DNA of 64,000 nucleotides from Nematostella vectensis (taxonomy: Eukaryota > Cnidaria > Anthozoa > Actiniaria > Edwardsiidae). Shown in pieces: positions 25,801 through 37,800 of this stretch. A program made the position numbers and the translations under genes. Every line of letters starts with the position of its first letter. Positions within the stretch are counted from its first letter, which is position 1. Location: the NCBI RefSeq assembly GCF_932526225.1, contig NC_064036.1, positions 1,178,001 to 1,242,000 of the forward strand, read 5' to 3'. The notes under the pieces were generated by a model. That model had not been told where the DNA came from and ran no database searches. It saw nothing but the letters and a program-made list of their open reading frames with translations.

Positions 25801-28800
25801 CTACATTGAAATGCGCGCAATATAGGATGCTTTGTATTCTGAGGTTTTGGAATCTGGAGTTTGGATAATAAGCAGGCCCCCAGCAGCTGACCGCATAAAC
25901 GTAAAGCGAGCACTCACAAGAATGAAGAAGAGTGGTATAGTAGAGCCGCACACGCTGTAAGGACGCACTTTGTGATAAAAATATCCGTCATACATTTTGT
26001 TATAAAAATATATGACGCACTTTGTTTTCAAAATGTCTGAAGCATTTTGTTATAAAAATATCTGACGCACTTTGTTAATAAACTATCTGACGCATTTTGT
26101 TATAAAAAGATCTAGGCCTATAATACGGTTACGCCACGCACAGCTCGCAGCATTCTGGTTTTGTCAATATTCTATGCGATTTTACGAACCCCTTCCCCCT
26201 TACGTCTTTAATTGCATTTTTGATTTTTTAATGGATATTTAGGCCGGTATGTAGGTTAATAAGCTTCACAAAGAAAAAAAGAATCGCCAAATCCCACTTT
26301 ATTTATTTTTATTTGTTTTATGATTTTTACATGATATCAAAACAACTGTTCCCAGAACAACGTCTTTTTTCTTCCCTAATTTGATGTCCTGTACACAATA
26401 AAAGACAATGCGCCCGTGCGTTACGATTACGGCTAAGCTGGAGATTTCGGCCCCGGCACCGTTATCGAGCACTCACAAGAATGAAGAAGAGTGGTATAGA
26501 AGAGTCGCACACGCTGTAAGGACGCACTTTGTGATAAAAATATCTGACGCATTTTGTTATATATTCTGACGCACCCAAGGATTTTCATCGTAGTATTTGT
26601 CAATAAATAGTTTCACAGACAGCTTTGTCACCCATAGTTTCTATTATTGTTAGTACATCTTGATCAAATGCTTGTTTTCCTTGTTTTTTTTTTCTTTTTT
26701 CTTCAAATATTTAATGCGTCTAAAATATCTGGTAGATCTCAGAATAACCTCAGAATAACCCAAAATTGAAGCGGAGAAAAACAATTCTAAGGACGCCATT
26801 AGTGGGAAAAAGGGGAAAATGGTTTTACGCGGTGACTAAAAAGGGAAAAAATTTTACGCGTGACTAAATGCCCGACAGTCGGAAAAGGTCCTCAATGGAC
26901 TAAATGCCCGACAGTTTTCAATCTATTCTAATATCCCAATAAATTGTCGACCTAGTAAGTATTCTATATATGTTGAAAAAAGGCAAGCGAATCTGAATTG
27001 AGCTTTTTTGTCTGAATTGAATGATTTTCCTTGCTTTTATACACAATAAAATCGTAATCAAAGTTACTCTTTTATTTGCTATAATAACACTGTCAGGAAA
27101 GGTCTCCAAAGGTAAAGCGACTGCCGGGCATATAGCTACTGTGTTACTTGAAAAACATAAAACTAAAATCCTGATAACGGGCCTGCTAGCCCTTCCTAAG
27201 ACCCTGACGCCTGGGTGCCCTATGCATTTCCAGATCGTAAGGGCAACTTTTTGTTACCCTGTGCATGTGTTGCCATGTAAACGCCAAGACTACATACATG
27301 GCACAGCCCCGTGGGAAAATCACGGCTATGCGCTGAAATATCATAACATTAAACATAATAATGCCATAAAAAGTACTCATAGTCTGATAGTAAATAGAAA
27401 AAAAAAAAGAAATTCGAGAGCATGGCCAAGAGTCGAACCTCGTCAAGATCAGGTTAAAATTGAAAAAATAGACCATACTTCCAGACATGCGCTGAAACAC
27501 CGTATGGCAGCATGAAGCTTTACGGCTAAGCTGGAGATTTCGGCCCCAGCACCGCTATCTAGCGAACTGTACAACACAAAGGAACCTGAGGTACCCGCGC
27601 ATTAATGGGGAGGCAATAACCAGGATCCCAGGCCTGTCTTAGTCGGTTACGCCACGCACAGCTCGCTGAGATGTACACTGAAAAATATCGTGGTCTTTTA
27701 CACGCTTGCCTCTCTTGGGAATAGGTGTGTTGCTATAATAATGTAGTGCGTCGTCATCATATTACGACCTAGGCCTACATTGCTGCCTTTAGCCTTTGTA
27801 CTCCTTTGTCCAGTCATGCACGTGCATATGACATTTTTTGTGTACAAAACAACAAAAGCAAGCTACATTGGAATGCGCGCAATCTAGGATGCTTTGTGTT
27901 CTGAGGTTTTAGAATCTGGAGTTTGGATAATATGCAGGCCCCCAGCAGCTGACCGCATAAACGTAAAGCGAGCACTCACAAGAATGAAGAAGAGTGGTAT
28001 AGTAGAGTCGCACACGCTGTAAGGACGCACTTTGTGATAAAAATGTCTGACGCATTTTGTTATAAAAATATCTGACGCACTTTGTTATCAAAATATCTGA
28101 CGCATTTTGTTATATATTCTGACGCACCCAAGGATTTTCATCGTAGTATTTGTCAATAAATAGTTTTACAGACAGCTTTGTCACCCATAGTTTCTATTAT
28201 TGTTAGTACATCTTGATCAAATGCTTGTTTTCCTTGTTTTGTTTTCTTTTTTCTTCAAATATTTAATGCGTCTAAAATATCTGGTATATCTCAGAATAAC
28301 CTCAGAATAACCCAAAATTGAAGCGGAGAAAAACAAATCTAAGGACGCCATTAGTGGGAAAAAGGGGAAAATGGTTTTACGCGGTGACTAAAAAGGGAAA
28401 AAAATTTACGCGTGACTAAATGCCCGACAGTCGGAAAAGGTCCTCAATGGACTAAATGCCCGACAGTTTTCAATCTATTCTAATATCCCAATAAATTGTC
28501 GACCTAGTAAGTATTCTATATATGTTAAAAAAAGGCAAGCGAATCTGAATTGAGCTTTTTTGTCTGAATTGAATGATTTTCCTTGCTTTTATTCACCATA
28601 AAATCGTAATCAAAGTTACTCTTTTATTTGCTACAATAACACTGTCGGGAAAGGTCTCCAAAGGTAAAGCGACTGCCGGGCATATAGCTACTGTGTTACT
28701 TGAAAAACATAAAACTAAAATCCTGATAACGGGCCTGCTAGCCCTTCCTAAGACCCTGACGCCTGGGTGCCCTATGCATTTCCAGATCGTAAGGGCAACT

Positions 28801-29945
28801 TTTTGTTACCCTGTGCATGTGTTGCCATGTAAACGCCAAGACTACATACATGGCACAGCCCCGTGGGAAAATCATGGCTATGCGCTGAAATATCATAACA
28901 TGAAACATAATAATGCCATAAAAAGTACTCATAGTCTGATAGTAAATGGAAAAAAAAAGAAATTCGAGAGCATGACCAAGTATCGAACCTCGTCAAGATC
29001 AGGGTAAAATGGAAAAAATAGACCATACTTCCAGACATGCGCTGAAACACCGTATGGCAGCAAGAAGCTTTACGGCTAAGCTGGAGATTTCGGCCCCAGC
29101 ACCGCTATCTAGCGAACTGTACAACACAAAGGAACCTGAGGTACCTGCGCATTAATGGGGAGGCAATAACCAGGATCCCAGGCCTGTTTTAGTCGGTTAC
29201 GCCACGCACAGATCGCTGAGATGTATACTGAAAAATACCGGGGTCTTTTACACGCTTGCCTCTCTTGGAAATAGGTGTGTTGCTATAGTAATGTAGTGCG
29301 TCGTCATCATATTACGATCTAGGCCTACATTTCTGCCTTTAGCCTTTGTACTCCTTTGTCAAGTCATGCACGTGCATATGACATTTTTTGTGAACAAAAC
29401 AACAAAAGCAAGCTACATTGAAATGCGCGCAATCTAGGATACTTTGTATTCTGAGGTTTTGGAATCTGGAGTTTGGATAATAAGCAGGCCCCCAGCAGCT
29501 GACCACATAAACGTAAAGTCGCACACACTGTAAGGACGCACTTTGTGATAAAAATATATGTCGCACTTTGTTTTCAAAATATCTGACGCATTTTGTTATA
29601 AAAATATCTGACGCACTTTGTTATAAAAGTATCTGACGCATTTTGTTATAAAAATATCTGACGCACTTTGTGATAAAAATATCTGACGCATTTTGTTATA
29701 AAAATATCTGAGCCAATTTGTTATAAAAATATCTGACGCTTTTTGTTATAAATTCTGACGCACCCAAGGATTTTCATCGTAGTAAATAGTTTTACAGACA
29801 GCTTCGTCACCCTTAGTTGCTATTATTGTTAGTACATCTTGATCAAATGCTTTTTTTTCTTTTTTTTTTCTTTTTTCTTCAAATATTTAATGCGTCTAAA
29901 ATATTTGGTAGATGTCAAAATAACCTCAGCCAATCCAACATCTTT
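22900..29945. repeat. Tandem array of about 1.55-kb units (four plus a partial fifth)
   Basis: The landmark ATG of a shared ORF recurs at 23448, 25002, 27021 and 28573, giving spacings of 1554, 2019 and 1552 bp; the long spacing is due to a foreign segment at about 26110-26470. Units are more than 90% alike by eye. Each ends in short subrepeats of about 25 bp (ataaaaatatctgacgcatt...), expanded in the last copy at 29545-29760. A 144-codon ORF is open in units 2 and 4, stopped early by TAA in unit 1, and continues differently in unit 3; no domain is recognised. Treated as satellite-like DNA, not as a gene family. Confidence 0.85.
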
Positions 29946-30221
29946 TTTATAGCTGGCTAGAGATGTTTTTGAACATTGTTATAGAGTACTAGAATTTTAT
30001 CGTGAATCTACAACATTGTTATAGACAGGATTTGCTGAGGGAAAATGTTTAGTTATAAAACATATGAAAACAAATAATATTGGGTGATACTTCAATAAGG
30101 AGTGTGTTCCCCTCCTCCCTTGGGCTTGGGCCAAGTGAACTGCGATATGATCACGAGTTCTGACAGCTGCGAGGGAGACCACACGTTCACTATACGAAAA
30201 CAAGTCACAAGAGGAGGGGCG
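29946..30221. other. Unique spacer between the two large arrays
   Basis: A stretch at 30102-30257 is open on the plus strand (CEGDHTFTIRKQVTRGGAYK near its end) and runs into the first AG|GTGAGT of the 38-bp array. It could be an exon whose donor seeded the array, but no family is recognised and no partner exon was found. Confidence 0.3.
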
Positions 30222-33200
30222 TATAAACCGAAACTTTTTGTTTGTGTTGTTTGTTTAGGTGAGTACATAATTTATTTGTTTGTGTTGTTTGTTTAGGTGA
30301 GTACATAATTTATTTGTTTGTGTTGTTTGTTTAGGTGAGTACATAATTTATTTGTTTGTGTTGTTTGTTTAGGTGAGTACATAATTTATTTGTTTGCGTT
30401 GTTTGTTTAGGTGAGTACATAATTTATTTGTTTGTGTTGTTTGTTTAGGTGAGTACATAATTTATTTGTTTGTGTTGTTTGTTTAGGTGAGTACATAATT
30501 TATTTGTTTGTGTTGTTTGTTTAGGTGAGTACATAATTTATTTGTTTGTGTTGTTTGTTTAGGTGAGTACATAATTTATTTGTTTGTGTTGTTTGTTTAG
30601 GTGAGTACATAATTTATTTGTTTGTGTTGTTTGTTTAGGTGAGTACATAATTTATTTGTTTGTGTTGTTTGTTTAGGTGAGTACATAATTTATTTGTTTG
30701 TGTTGTTTGTTTAGGTGAGTACATAATTTATTTGTTTGTGTTGTTTGTTTAGGTGAGTACATAATTTATTTGTTTGTGTTGTTTGTTTAGGTGAGTACAT
30801 AATTTATTTGTTTGTGTTGTTTGTTTAGGTGAGTACATAATTTATTTGTTTGTGTTGTTTGTTTAGGTGAGTACATAATTTATTTGTTTGTGTTGTTTGT
30901 TAAGGTGAGTACATAATTTATTTGCTTGTGTTGTTTGTTTAGGTGAGTACATAATTTATTTGTTTGTGTTGTTTGTTTAGGTGAGTACATAATTTATTTG
31001 TTTGTGTTGTTTGTTTAGGTGAGTACATAATTTATTTGTTTGTGTTGTTTGTTTAGGTGAGTACATAATTTATTTGTTTGTGTTGTTTGTTTAGGTGAGT
31101 ACATAATTTATTTGTTTGTGTTGTTTGTTTAGGTGAGTACATAATTTATTTGTTTGTGTTGTTTGTTTAGGTGAGTACATAATTTATTTGTTTGTGTTGT
31201 TTGTTTAGGTGAGTACATAATTTATTTGTTTGTGTTGTTTGTTTAGGTGAGTACATAATTTATTTGTTTGTGTTGTTTGTTTAGGTGAGTACATAATTTA
31301 TTTGTTTGTGTTGTTTGTTTAGGTGAGTACATAATTTATTTGTTTGTGTTGTTTGTTTAGGTGAGTACATAATTTATTTGTTTGTGTTGTTTGTTTAGGT
31401 GAGTACATAATTTATTTGTTTGTGTTGTTTGTTTAGGTGAGTACATAATTTATTTGTTTGTGTTGTTTGTTTAGGTGAGTACATAATTTATTTGTTTGTG
31501 TTGTTTGCTTAGGTGAGTACATAATTTATTTGTTTGTGTTGTTTGTTTAGGTGAGTACATAATTTATTTGTTTGTGTTGTTTGTTTAGGTGAGTACATAA
31601 TTTATTTGTTTGTGTTGTTTGTTTAGGTGAGTACATAATTTATTTGTTTGTGTTGTTTGTTTAGGTGAGTACATAATTTATTTGTTTGTGTTGTTTGTTT
31701 AGGTGAGTACATAATTTATTTGTTTGTGTTGTTTGTTTAGGTGAGTACATAATTTATTTGTTTGTGTTGTTTGTTTAGGTGAGTACATAATTTATTTGTT
31801 TGTGTTGTTTGTTTAGGTGAGTACATAATTTATTTGTTTGTGTTGTTTGTTTAGGTGAGTACATAATTTATTTGTTTGTGTTGTTTGTTTAGGTGAGTAC
31901 ATAATTTATTTGTTTGTGTTGTTTGTTTAGGTGAGTACATAATTTATTTGTTTGTGTTGTTTGTTTAGGTGAGTACATAATTTATTTGTTTGTGTTGTTT
32001 GTTTAGGTGAGTACATAATTTATTTGTTTGTGTTGTTTGTTTAGGTGAGTACATAATTTATTTGTTTGTGTTGTTTGTTTAGGTGAGTACATAATTTATT
32101 TGTTTGTGTTGTTTGTTTAGGTGAGTACATAATTTATTTGTTTGTGTTGTTTGTTTAGGTGAGTACATAATTTATTTGTTTGTGTTGTTTGTTTAGGTGA
32201 GTACATAATTTATTTGTTTGTGTTGTTTGTTTAGGTGAGTACATAATTTATTTGTTTGTGTTGTTTGTTTAGGTGAGTACATAATTTATTTGTTTGTGTT
32301 GTTTGTTTAGGTGAGTACATAATTTATTTGTTTGTGTTGTTTGTTTAGGTGAGTACATAATTTATTTGTTTGTGTTGTTTGTTTAGGTGAGTACATAATT
32401 TATTTGTTTGTGTTGTTTGTTTAGGTGAGTACATAATTTATTTGTTTGTGTTGTTTGTTTAGGTGAGTACATAATTTATTTGTTTGTGTTGTTTGTTTAG
32501 GTGAGTACATAATATATTTGTTTGTGTTGTTTGTTTAGGTGAGTACATAATTTATTTGTTTGTGTTGTTTGTTTAGGTGAGTACATAATTTATTTGTTTG
32601 TGTTGTTTGTTTAGGTGAGTACATAATTTATTTGTTTGTGTTGTTTGTTTAGGTGAGTACATAATTTATTTGTTTGTGTTGTTTGTTTAGGTGAGTACAT
32701 AATTTATTTGTTTGTGTTGTTTGTTTAGGTGAGTACATAATTTATTTGTTTGTGTTGTTTGTTTAGGTGAGTACATAATTTATTTGTTTGTGTTGTTTGT
32801 TTAGGTGAGTACATAATTTATTTGTTTGTGTTGTTTGTTAAGGTGAGTACATAATTTATTTGTTTGTGTTGTTTGTTTAGGTGAGTACATAATTTATTTG
32901 TTTGTGTTGTTTGTTTAGGTGAGTACATAATTTATTTGTTTGTGTTGTTTGTTTAGGTGAGTACATAATTTATTTGTTTGTGTTGTTTGTTTAGGTGAGT
33001 ACATAATTTATTTGTTTGTGTTGTTTGTTTAGGTGAGTACATAATTTATTTGTTTGTGTTGTTTGTTTAGGTGAGTACATAATTTATTTGTTTGTGTTGT
33101 TTGTTTAGGTGAGTACATAATTTATTTGTTTGTGTTGTTTGTTTAGGTGAGTACATAATTTATTTGTTTGTGTTGTTTGTTTAGGTGAGTACATAATTTA

Positions 33201-33608
33201 TTTGTTTGTGTTGTTTGTTTAGGTGAGTACATAATTTATTTGTTTGTGTTGTTTGTTTAGGTGAGTACATAATTTATTTGTTTGTGTTGTTTGTTTAGGT
33301 GAGTACATAATTTATTTGTTTGTGTTGTTTGTTTAGGTGAGTACATAATTTATTTGTTTGTGTTGTTTGTTTAGGTGAGTACATAATTTATTTGTTTGTG
33401 TTGTTTGTTTAGGTGAGTACATAATTTATTTGTTTGTGTTGTTTGTTTAGGTGAGTACATAATTTATTTGTTTGTGTTGTTTGTTTAGGTGAGTACATAA
33501 TTTATTTGTTTGTGTTGTTTGTTTAGGTGAGTATATAATTTATTTGTTTGTGTTGTTTGTTTAGGTGAGTACATAATTTATTTGTTTGTGTTGTTTGTTT
33601 AGGTGAGT
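30222..33608 (+). repeat. 38-bp minisatellite of tract-AG|GTGAGT junctions, 88 units
   Basis: The unit is gtgagtacataatttatttg then tttgtgttgtttgtttag. AG|GT junctions run from 30258/30259 to 33602/33603 at 38-bp steps, 89 in all, nearly invariant. Each unit joins a T-rich tract and TTTAG (3' splice-site-like) directly to GTGAGT (strong 5' splice-site-like), with acataat upstream as a branch-point-like motif. It lies on the plus strand, the strand of the astacin gene, between its two candidate terminal exons. Confidence 0.97.
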
Positions 33609-34015
33609 TTATGTCAAGCGAAGGCGACTGCTAAATTACAGCATCATTCACGGCTAAGTGGCATAGCCGGTTTGCCTCAGTTAAACTTCATCGGCAAAAA
33701 AAACTGCAGGGCGACTTCGACTCGAACGAAGTGCTTTAAACCACAGCTTAGATCCATGTGGGATCTAGAGCTGCGACCGGGCTAGCGTGATGCCAATTGT
33801 GCGGATCACGCATGCGACCTTTGCTAGTCTAAAACTCCGTCGGATAACCGGCTATGCCATGCTGACGAGTCCTAATAAGGACGAAACAGCTGTCCATGGT
33901 TGCCGAACTGCACGGGTAATAGACTGTGCTAGCGTCCCGTCTTGGCCCGACTGGTGCCAATGTGTGTATGCTAGTGTGCTTCTAAAGTTCACATTGAATT
34001 AACCGATGGAAATGG
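33609..34015 (+). mobile_element. Possible ribozyme-bearing short retroelement
   Basis: A non-coding block of about 400 bp surrounds the hammerhead motif. ggcatagccgg near 33660 resembles a Pol III A box and gacttcgactcgaac near 33713 loosely resembles a B box, which would fit a SINE- or retrozyme-like unit. Boundaries and target-site duplications were not resolved. Confidence 0.35.
33848..33905 (+). ncRNA. Type I hammerhead ribozyme
   Basis: The catalytic core is complete: CTGACGA (33862-33868), stem II GTCC/GGAC with loop TAATAA (33869-33882), GAAA (33883-33886), a very short stem III (ACA-GC-TGT), and the cleavage triplet GTC ending at 33894. Stem I pairs CCATG (33857-33861) with CATGG (33895-33899), then CGGC (33849-33852) with GCCG (33902-33905) across an internal loop. 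Predicted self-cleavage is after C33894. Hammerheads with short helix III are typical of metazoan retroelements and usually act as dimers (family knowledge). Confidence 0.9.
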
Positions 34016-34139
34016 ATTCTTTGTGTGGCATTGAGCGGGAGCATAAAATGGCGGCGTGATTGGCCTTCTTTAAAAATGGCTTGCTTATACTTTATCTGTT
34101 TTCATGATTCCTTTATTGATATGGCCATTATCATTTTAG

Positions 34140-34346
34140 GTTACCCTTAGCAACAGAAAGGGCCCGTCAGAGATAGACGTGCAGCAGATGAACCTCCTGT
34201 ACAAGTGCAGTGGGGGAGGGGGAGGGGGAGGGGGTGGTAGTAGTTGTCAAGACAAGATTAACAAATGCAGTCAGTGGTTTAAGCAGTACTGTAGTTGGCA
34301 CCAATACGTACGGGAGAACTGCAAGAGATCCTGTAAACTGTGCTGA
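34140..34346 (+). CDS. Second astacin terminal exon (ShK domain), alternative or orphan
   Basis: Starts after TTTTAG with VTLSNRKGPSEIDVQQMNLL, closely matching the exon at 19502 (VTLGNRKSPSAIDVKQMNLL), then a longer glycine-rich linker and a six-cysteine ShK domain (CQDKINKC to CKRSCKLC), ending TGA 34344-34346. It starts in phase 0, as astacin exon 6 requires. No other astacin exons were found between 19.7 and 34.1 kb, so it is either an alternative last exon of the same gene, 15 kb away, or the remnant of a duplicated gene. Confidence 0.8.
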   Translation, partial: VTLSNRKGPSEIDVQQMNLLYKCSGGGGGGGGGSSCQDKINKCSQWFKQYCSWHQYVRENCKRSCKLC

Positions 34347-34443
34347 GCTCTAGGTCTTTGAAACAGATTTCTCCCCTCCAGAATTGAGTAAACTATATAA
34401 AGTATAGAAACTAGAGGTGTATAGTGTGTGTATAGAGTAATGG

Positions 34444-34449
34444 AATAAA
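34444..34449 (+). terminator. Candidate polyadenylation signal for the second ShK exon
   Basis: AATAAA 98 nt after the stop codon at 34344-34346. Confidence 0.5.
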
Positions 34450-34577
34450 TAGGCAAACAACCATGACATCGTGGTAATCAAATGATACAGTCATAAAGCT
34501 TTAGAAAGTTTTAAAAAGAGATAAAAATCTTAACTCAATTTAAAAAATGCTTCTTCATTCATGGAGCAAAAATATAA

Positions 34578-34780
34578 GGGCCCCCGAATGGCCCCCCGAA
34601 ATTTCGAAGTGCTCGCAGTTTCCGGCTAATGCTCGCACGCTCGCGCAATTTTTTTACACCGTGCTCGCATTGTATTTCTCGATGTTCTCGCTGCTGCTCG
34701 ATTTATTCAACAACTAAAAATGTCTCGCATAAAAAACGGGGTGCTCGCAAGTGCTCGCCAAAGACCACTCGGGGGGCCTA
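34578..34780. mobile_element. MITE with GGCCCCCCGA-type ends
   Basis: ggcccccgaatgg on the left is mirrored by ccactcggggggcc on the right. The interior repeats tgctcgca-type words. The minus strand contains AATAAA (34702-34707), which might serve as polyadenylation signal for the Ly6-like gene ending at 34854. Confidence 0.75.
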
Positions 34781-34853
34781 GTATATGCACAAACAGAAAA
34801 GAATCGCTTTCTTCAATGAAAATAGTAACATTATTAACAGAGTTCATAAGTCC

Positions 34854-37800
34854 TTATAATAACCACGTGGCACTCCAAAGCAGCAATACTGTAAATGTGC
34901 TACCCACAATTCCAGGCACGCTATTGTTAGGCGAAGTCACTTTATTTGGTCTTCCTGTGGTCCCTGCCGTCATACCCGTACCGCTGGTCATTACTGTTGT
35001 GGGCGCCACGCCGTTGCAGTAATCTTTTGAGCATTTGTTTTTAATGTAAATGCAGCTTTTGACAGTCAGGGTTTGCGTTTCATTAAAAAACGACGAGCAA
35101 TTTGCACTTGGAACGAAGCAGTTTTTCATGTAAGAGTCTTTGTTGATCTTGGCACCGCCACCGTAGTCAAAGGTCAGCACCAGTTGAATGTATGCGCACG
35201 CAGTTCCATCAGAACACTGGACTACCTTCTCGTTCTCCTCGCAGCCATCACGTGTCTCATTGTAGCACTGGTAGCACTTGAGCGAGTAGACTGAAAATCG
35301 AAATGACACAATCTTATTAGAATTTCCATGGAGAACAAATACATTTTGGGTGCTAACCATGCTCCTCCTTGTAGAGAATGACGCCAAAATATAACGTGGT
35401 CGATTCTTAGGCATAGAGGGCGACTCAGGCAGCCGAATCATCTGACGACGCACACAGCTTTGGGTCGAAATTGCTTTTGTGGAGAGAGGAAAACGGAGAA
35501 CCCGAAGAAAAACCCTCGGAGTAAATGCGAAAACCAATAAACTCAACTCACGTCGGAACCGGGGATTGAACCCGATACTTAGTTGTGGAGAGGCACAAGC
35601 GCTACAGAGCGACGCTTTGCCAACTACGCCATTCGGGCTCCCCAGTAAATTAAAACATTTATAATATTTCGTGTATGTGTTTGTATTTTATAGCCGTAGA
35701 GTTAAAGATCGTTTGAGATAATTTTATCTCTCTATTCATTGATCGTAAAGGGGCCAGGTTTCACTATCCATTTATTTTTCCTATTGTTGAATCCCCCTTC
35801 GTCTCATATCAACGTGAAGGGTGGCGATCCGTTCCATGTACCACTCCAAATTGCGCAAATCTCGCAAATCTCCTCTCCATGACACAAACGTCAACGGTTA
35901 ATGAATATTGTACTAGATTGATGAATTAAGGAAGAGGCGTGGCTTTTACAATACCCAATAGATTCATGCTCTGGCCTCGGCCCCACTTTCCGATATGTCA
36001 TAGACATGGAATGGAATCGCAACCCTCCCCATCCCCTCAACACACGCACACGCACGCACGCACTCACACACACAATATAACATTAACCTACGTGTAGCCG
36101 CTGATTCGCATAAATATCCTCGATATTTTCGCGAGTCAGTGGCGAAGGCTATATAATATATGGTTACAGACGAAATATGGCATAATAAGAGAATAAATAA
36201 ACAGTCAAGGATTTGTCGCATTCGTGAACTATTTAAAGGCTATAACAGGCTACAATTATAACTTAATTTATAACTTTGGTGCATAGTTTATTATTTTTTT
36301 AGTTGGCTCCATCATCAGGGCGTGTCTGGGCCCCTCGCGGAACCTTACGGGACACGCATATCAGCGTATGCAAACGACTTGTTCTTCAGAAAGGAATGTA
36401 ATCATTACACATCCAGCCACATATCCACGGAAGGAGATGGCGTCACGTGCTAATCAGGGATAATCTTACACGCGACTCACACTATCCATGTTACAAACAA
36501 AAACTAAAATAACTGCATCAATATTACACCAGGGCCGAATGTGATAAAAATTATCTCCTGAATAGTTTCTAACAGTAAGGAACTGTGGGGATTCCCTACG
36601 AAACTGCTACGCTCTCCTCTCCCCTCACCTCGCATCCCTTCGAGCGTTTTTTCGTTCCATAATAATGGCTAGAGCGAAAAGTAGTCATTTTTCACATATA
36701 TCTTCTTTTTAGGATTTCCTTTCCTTTTCCATTACATTTATTTTAAAGGTTTAGATTTATTTCATTGGAATGGTTGGATCCAGGGTTTCTAAAAACACCA
36801 AAATATAATGCATTACTGGATGTATATTTGCAGATATTAATTCCCATGGGGATGGAAAATCACCACTTAAAATGGTACATTAAAACTTCAGTATTGCATC
36901 TTATCTAAAATTGTGTCTGACACTATATTCTATCTTTGAAATCCTGTTTCATCCATTACTTGTTCTTTGCAAGGACAAAGCTTGTCAGAATGTAGCTTTA
37001 CAAATGACATTAATGAAACTTTTATTAAGGAAAGGGTTTTTTTAGGGCAAGATACTTAAACTTTATAACACTAGCAACAACCTTGTTCTTTTTCAATAAT
37101 AGAATTCTGTTCACATAGCTTGGATAGCATAGACATGGCCTCTTTAGAGGCCTGTGGTGATGAAGGGGTTAAGATACTGGGAAAGGGGAAATGTCAAGAA
37201 ATGCTCAATCAAATTATTTTCATTACTGTTATATTTTTTTTACAAACCTTTCAAGTTGAGTCAATTCCCTTTATGTCTCCTCCCCCGTCGACTATTTTTT
37301 AGTCAATTGATATTCTTTCCTTCCTCTCTACCCCAAACATAGATCAATAAAAGGGTTTGGTTTGAAATTAGAAGTTAGCATTTTAGCACTGTCAGTGATG
37401 CCTTAGATGTTTTTTTTAGGATTTGCTTCCAAAATCAATTTGTTTTTTCTTCATTGCATTCATTTTGAAGTAGGCCACCAACAACAAGGCCACTATGTGG
37501 TAAATGGTGGGTGCACCAATATGTAATGCATGAAAGGGGATATATTTTTGGATTTTAATTTCCAGACATTTTTCTGAATATTCGGTCCAATGAAGGAGAG
37601 AATCGCCACTAAATCAATACATAAAAATTACAGTATGGCATCTAAACAGTCTAAATATATTATTTCAAATCTGTGGAATGCTGTTACATCCATGACCTAT
37701 TCTGCACAAGGGCAAAGCTTGTCGGAGTATTGTTTTGATTAAAAAAAATATATTTATAAACTTCTATGATGGGACATAAGAATTTACCATTAGACTCTTG

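Noticed and set aside
23448-29007. 144-aa protein family in the 1.55-kb units
   Set aside because: No recognisable domain, one copy has an early stop and another an altered end; not listed as genes without transcript or selection evidence.
19735-33608. CRISPR-like appearance of the regular arrays
   Set aside because: Units are contiguous with no unique spacers, no cas genes, and the setting is an animal genome.
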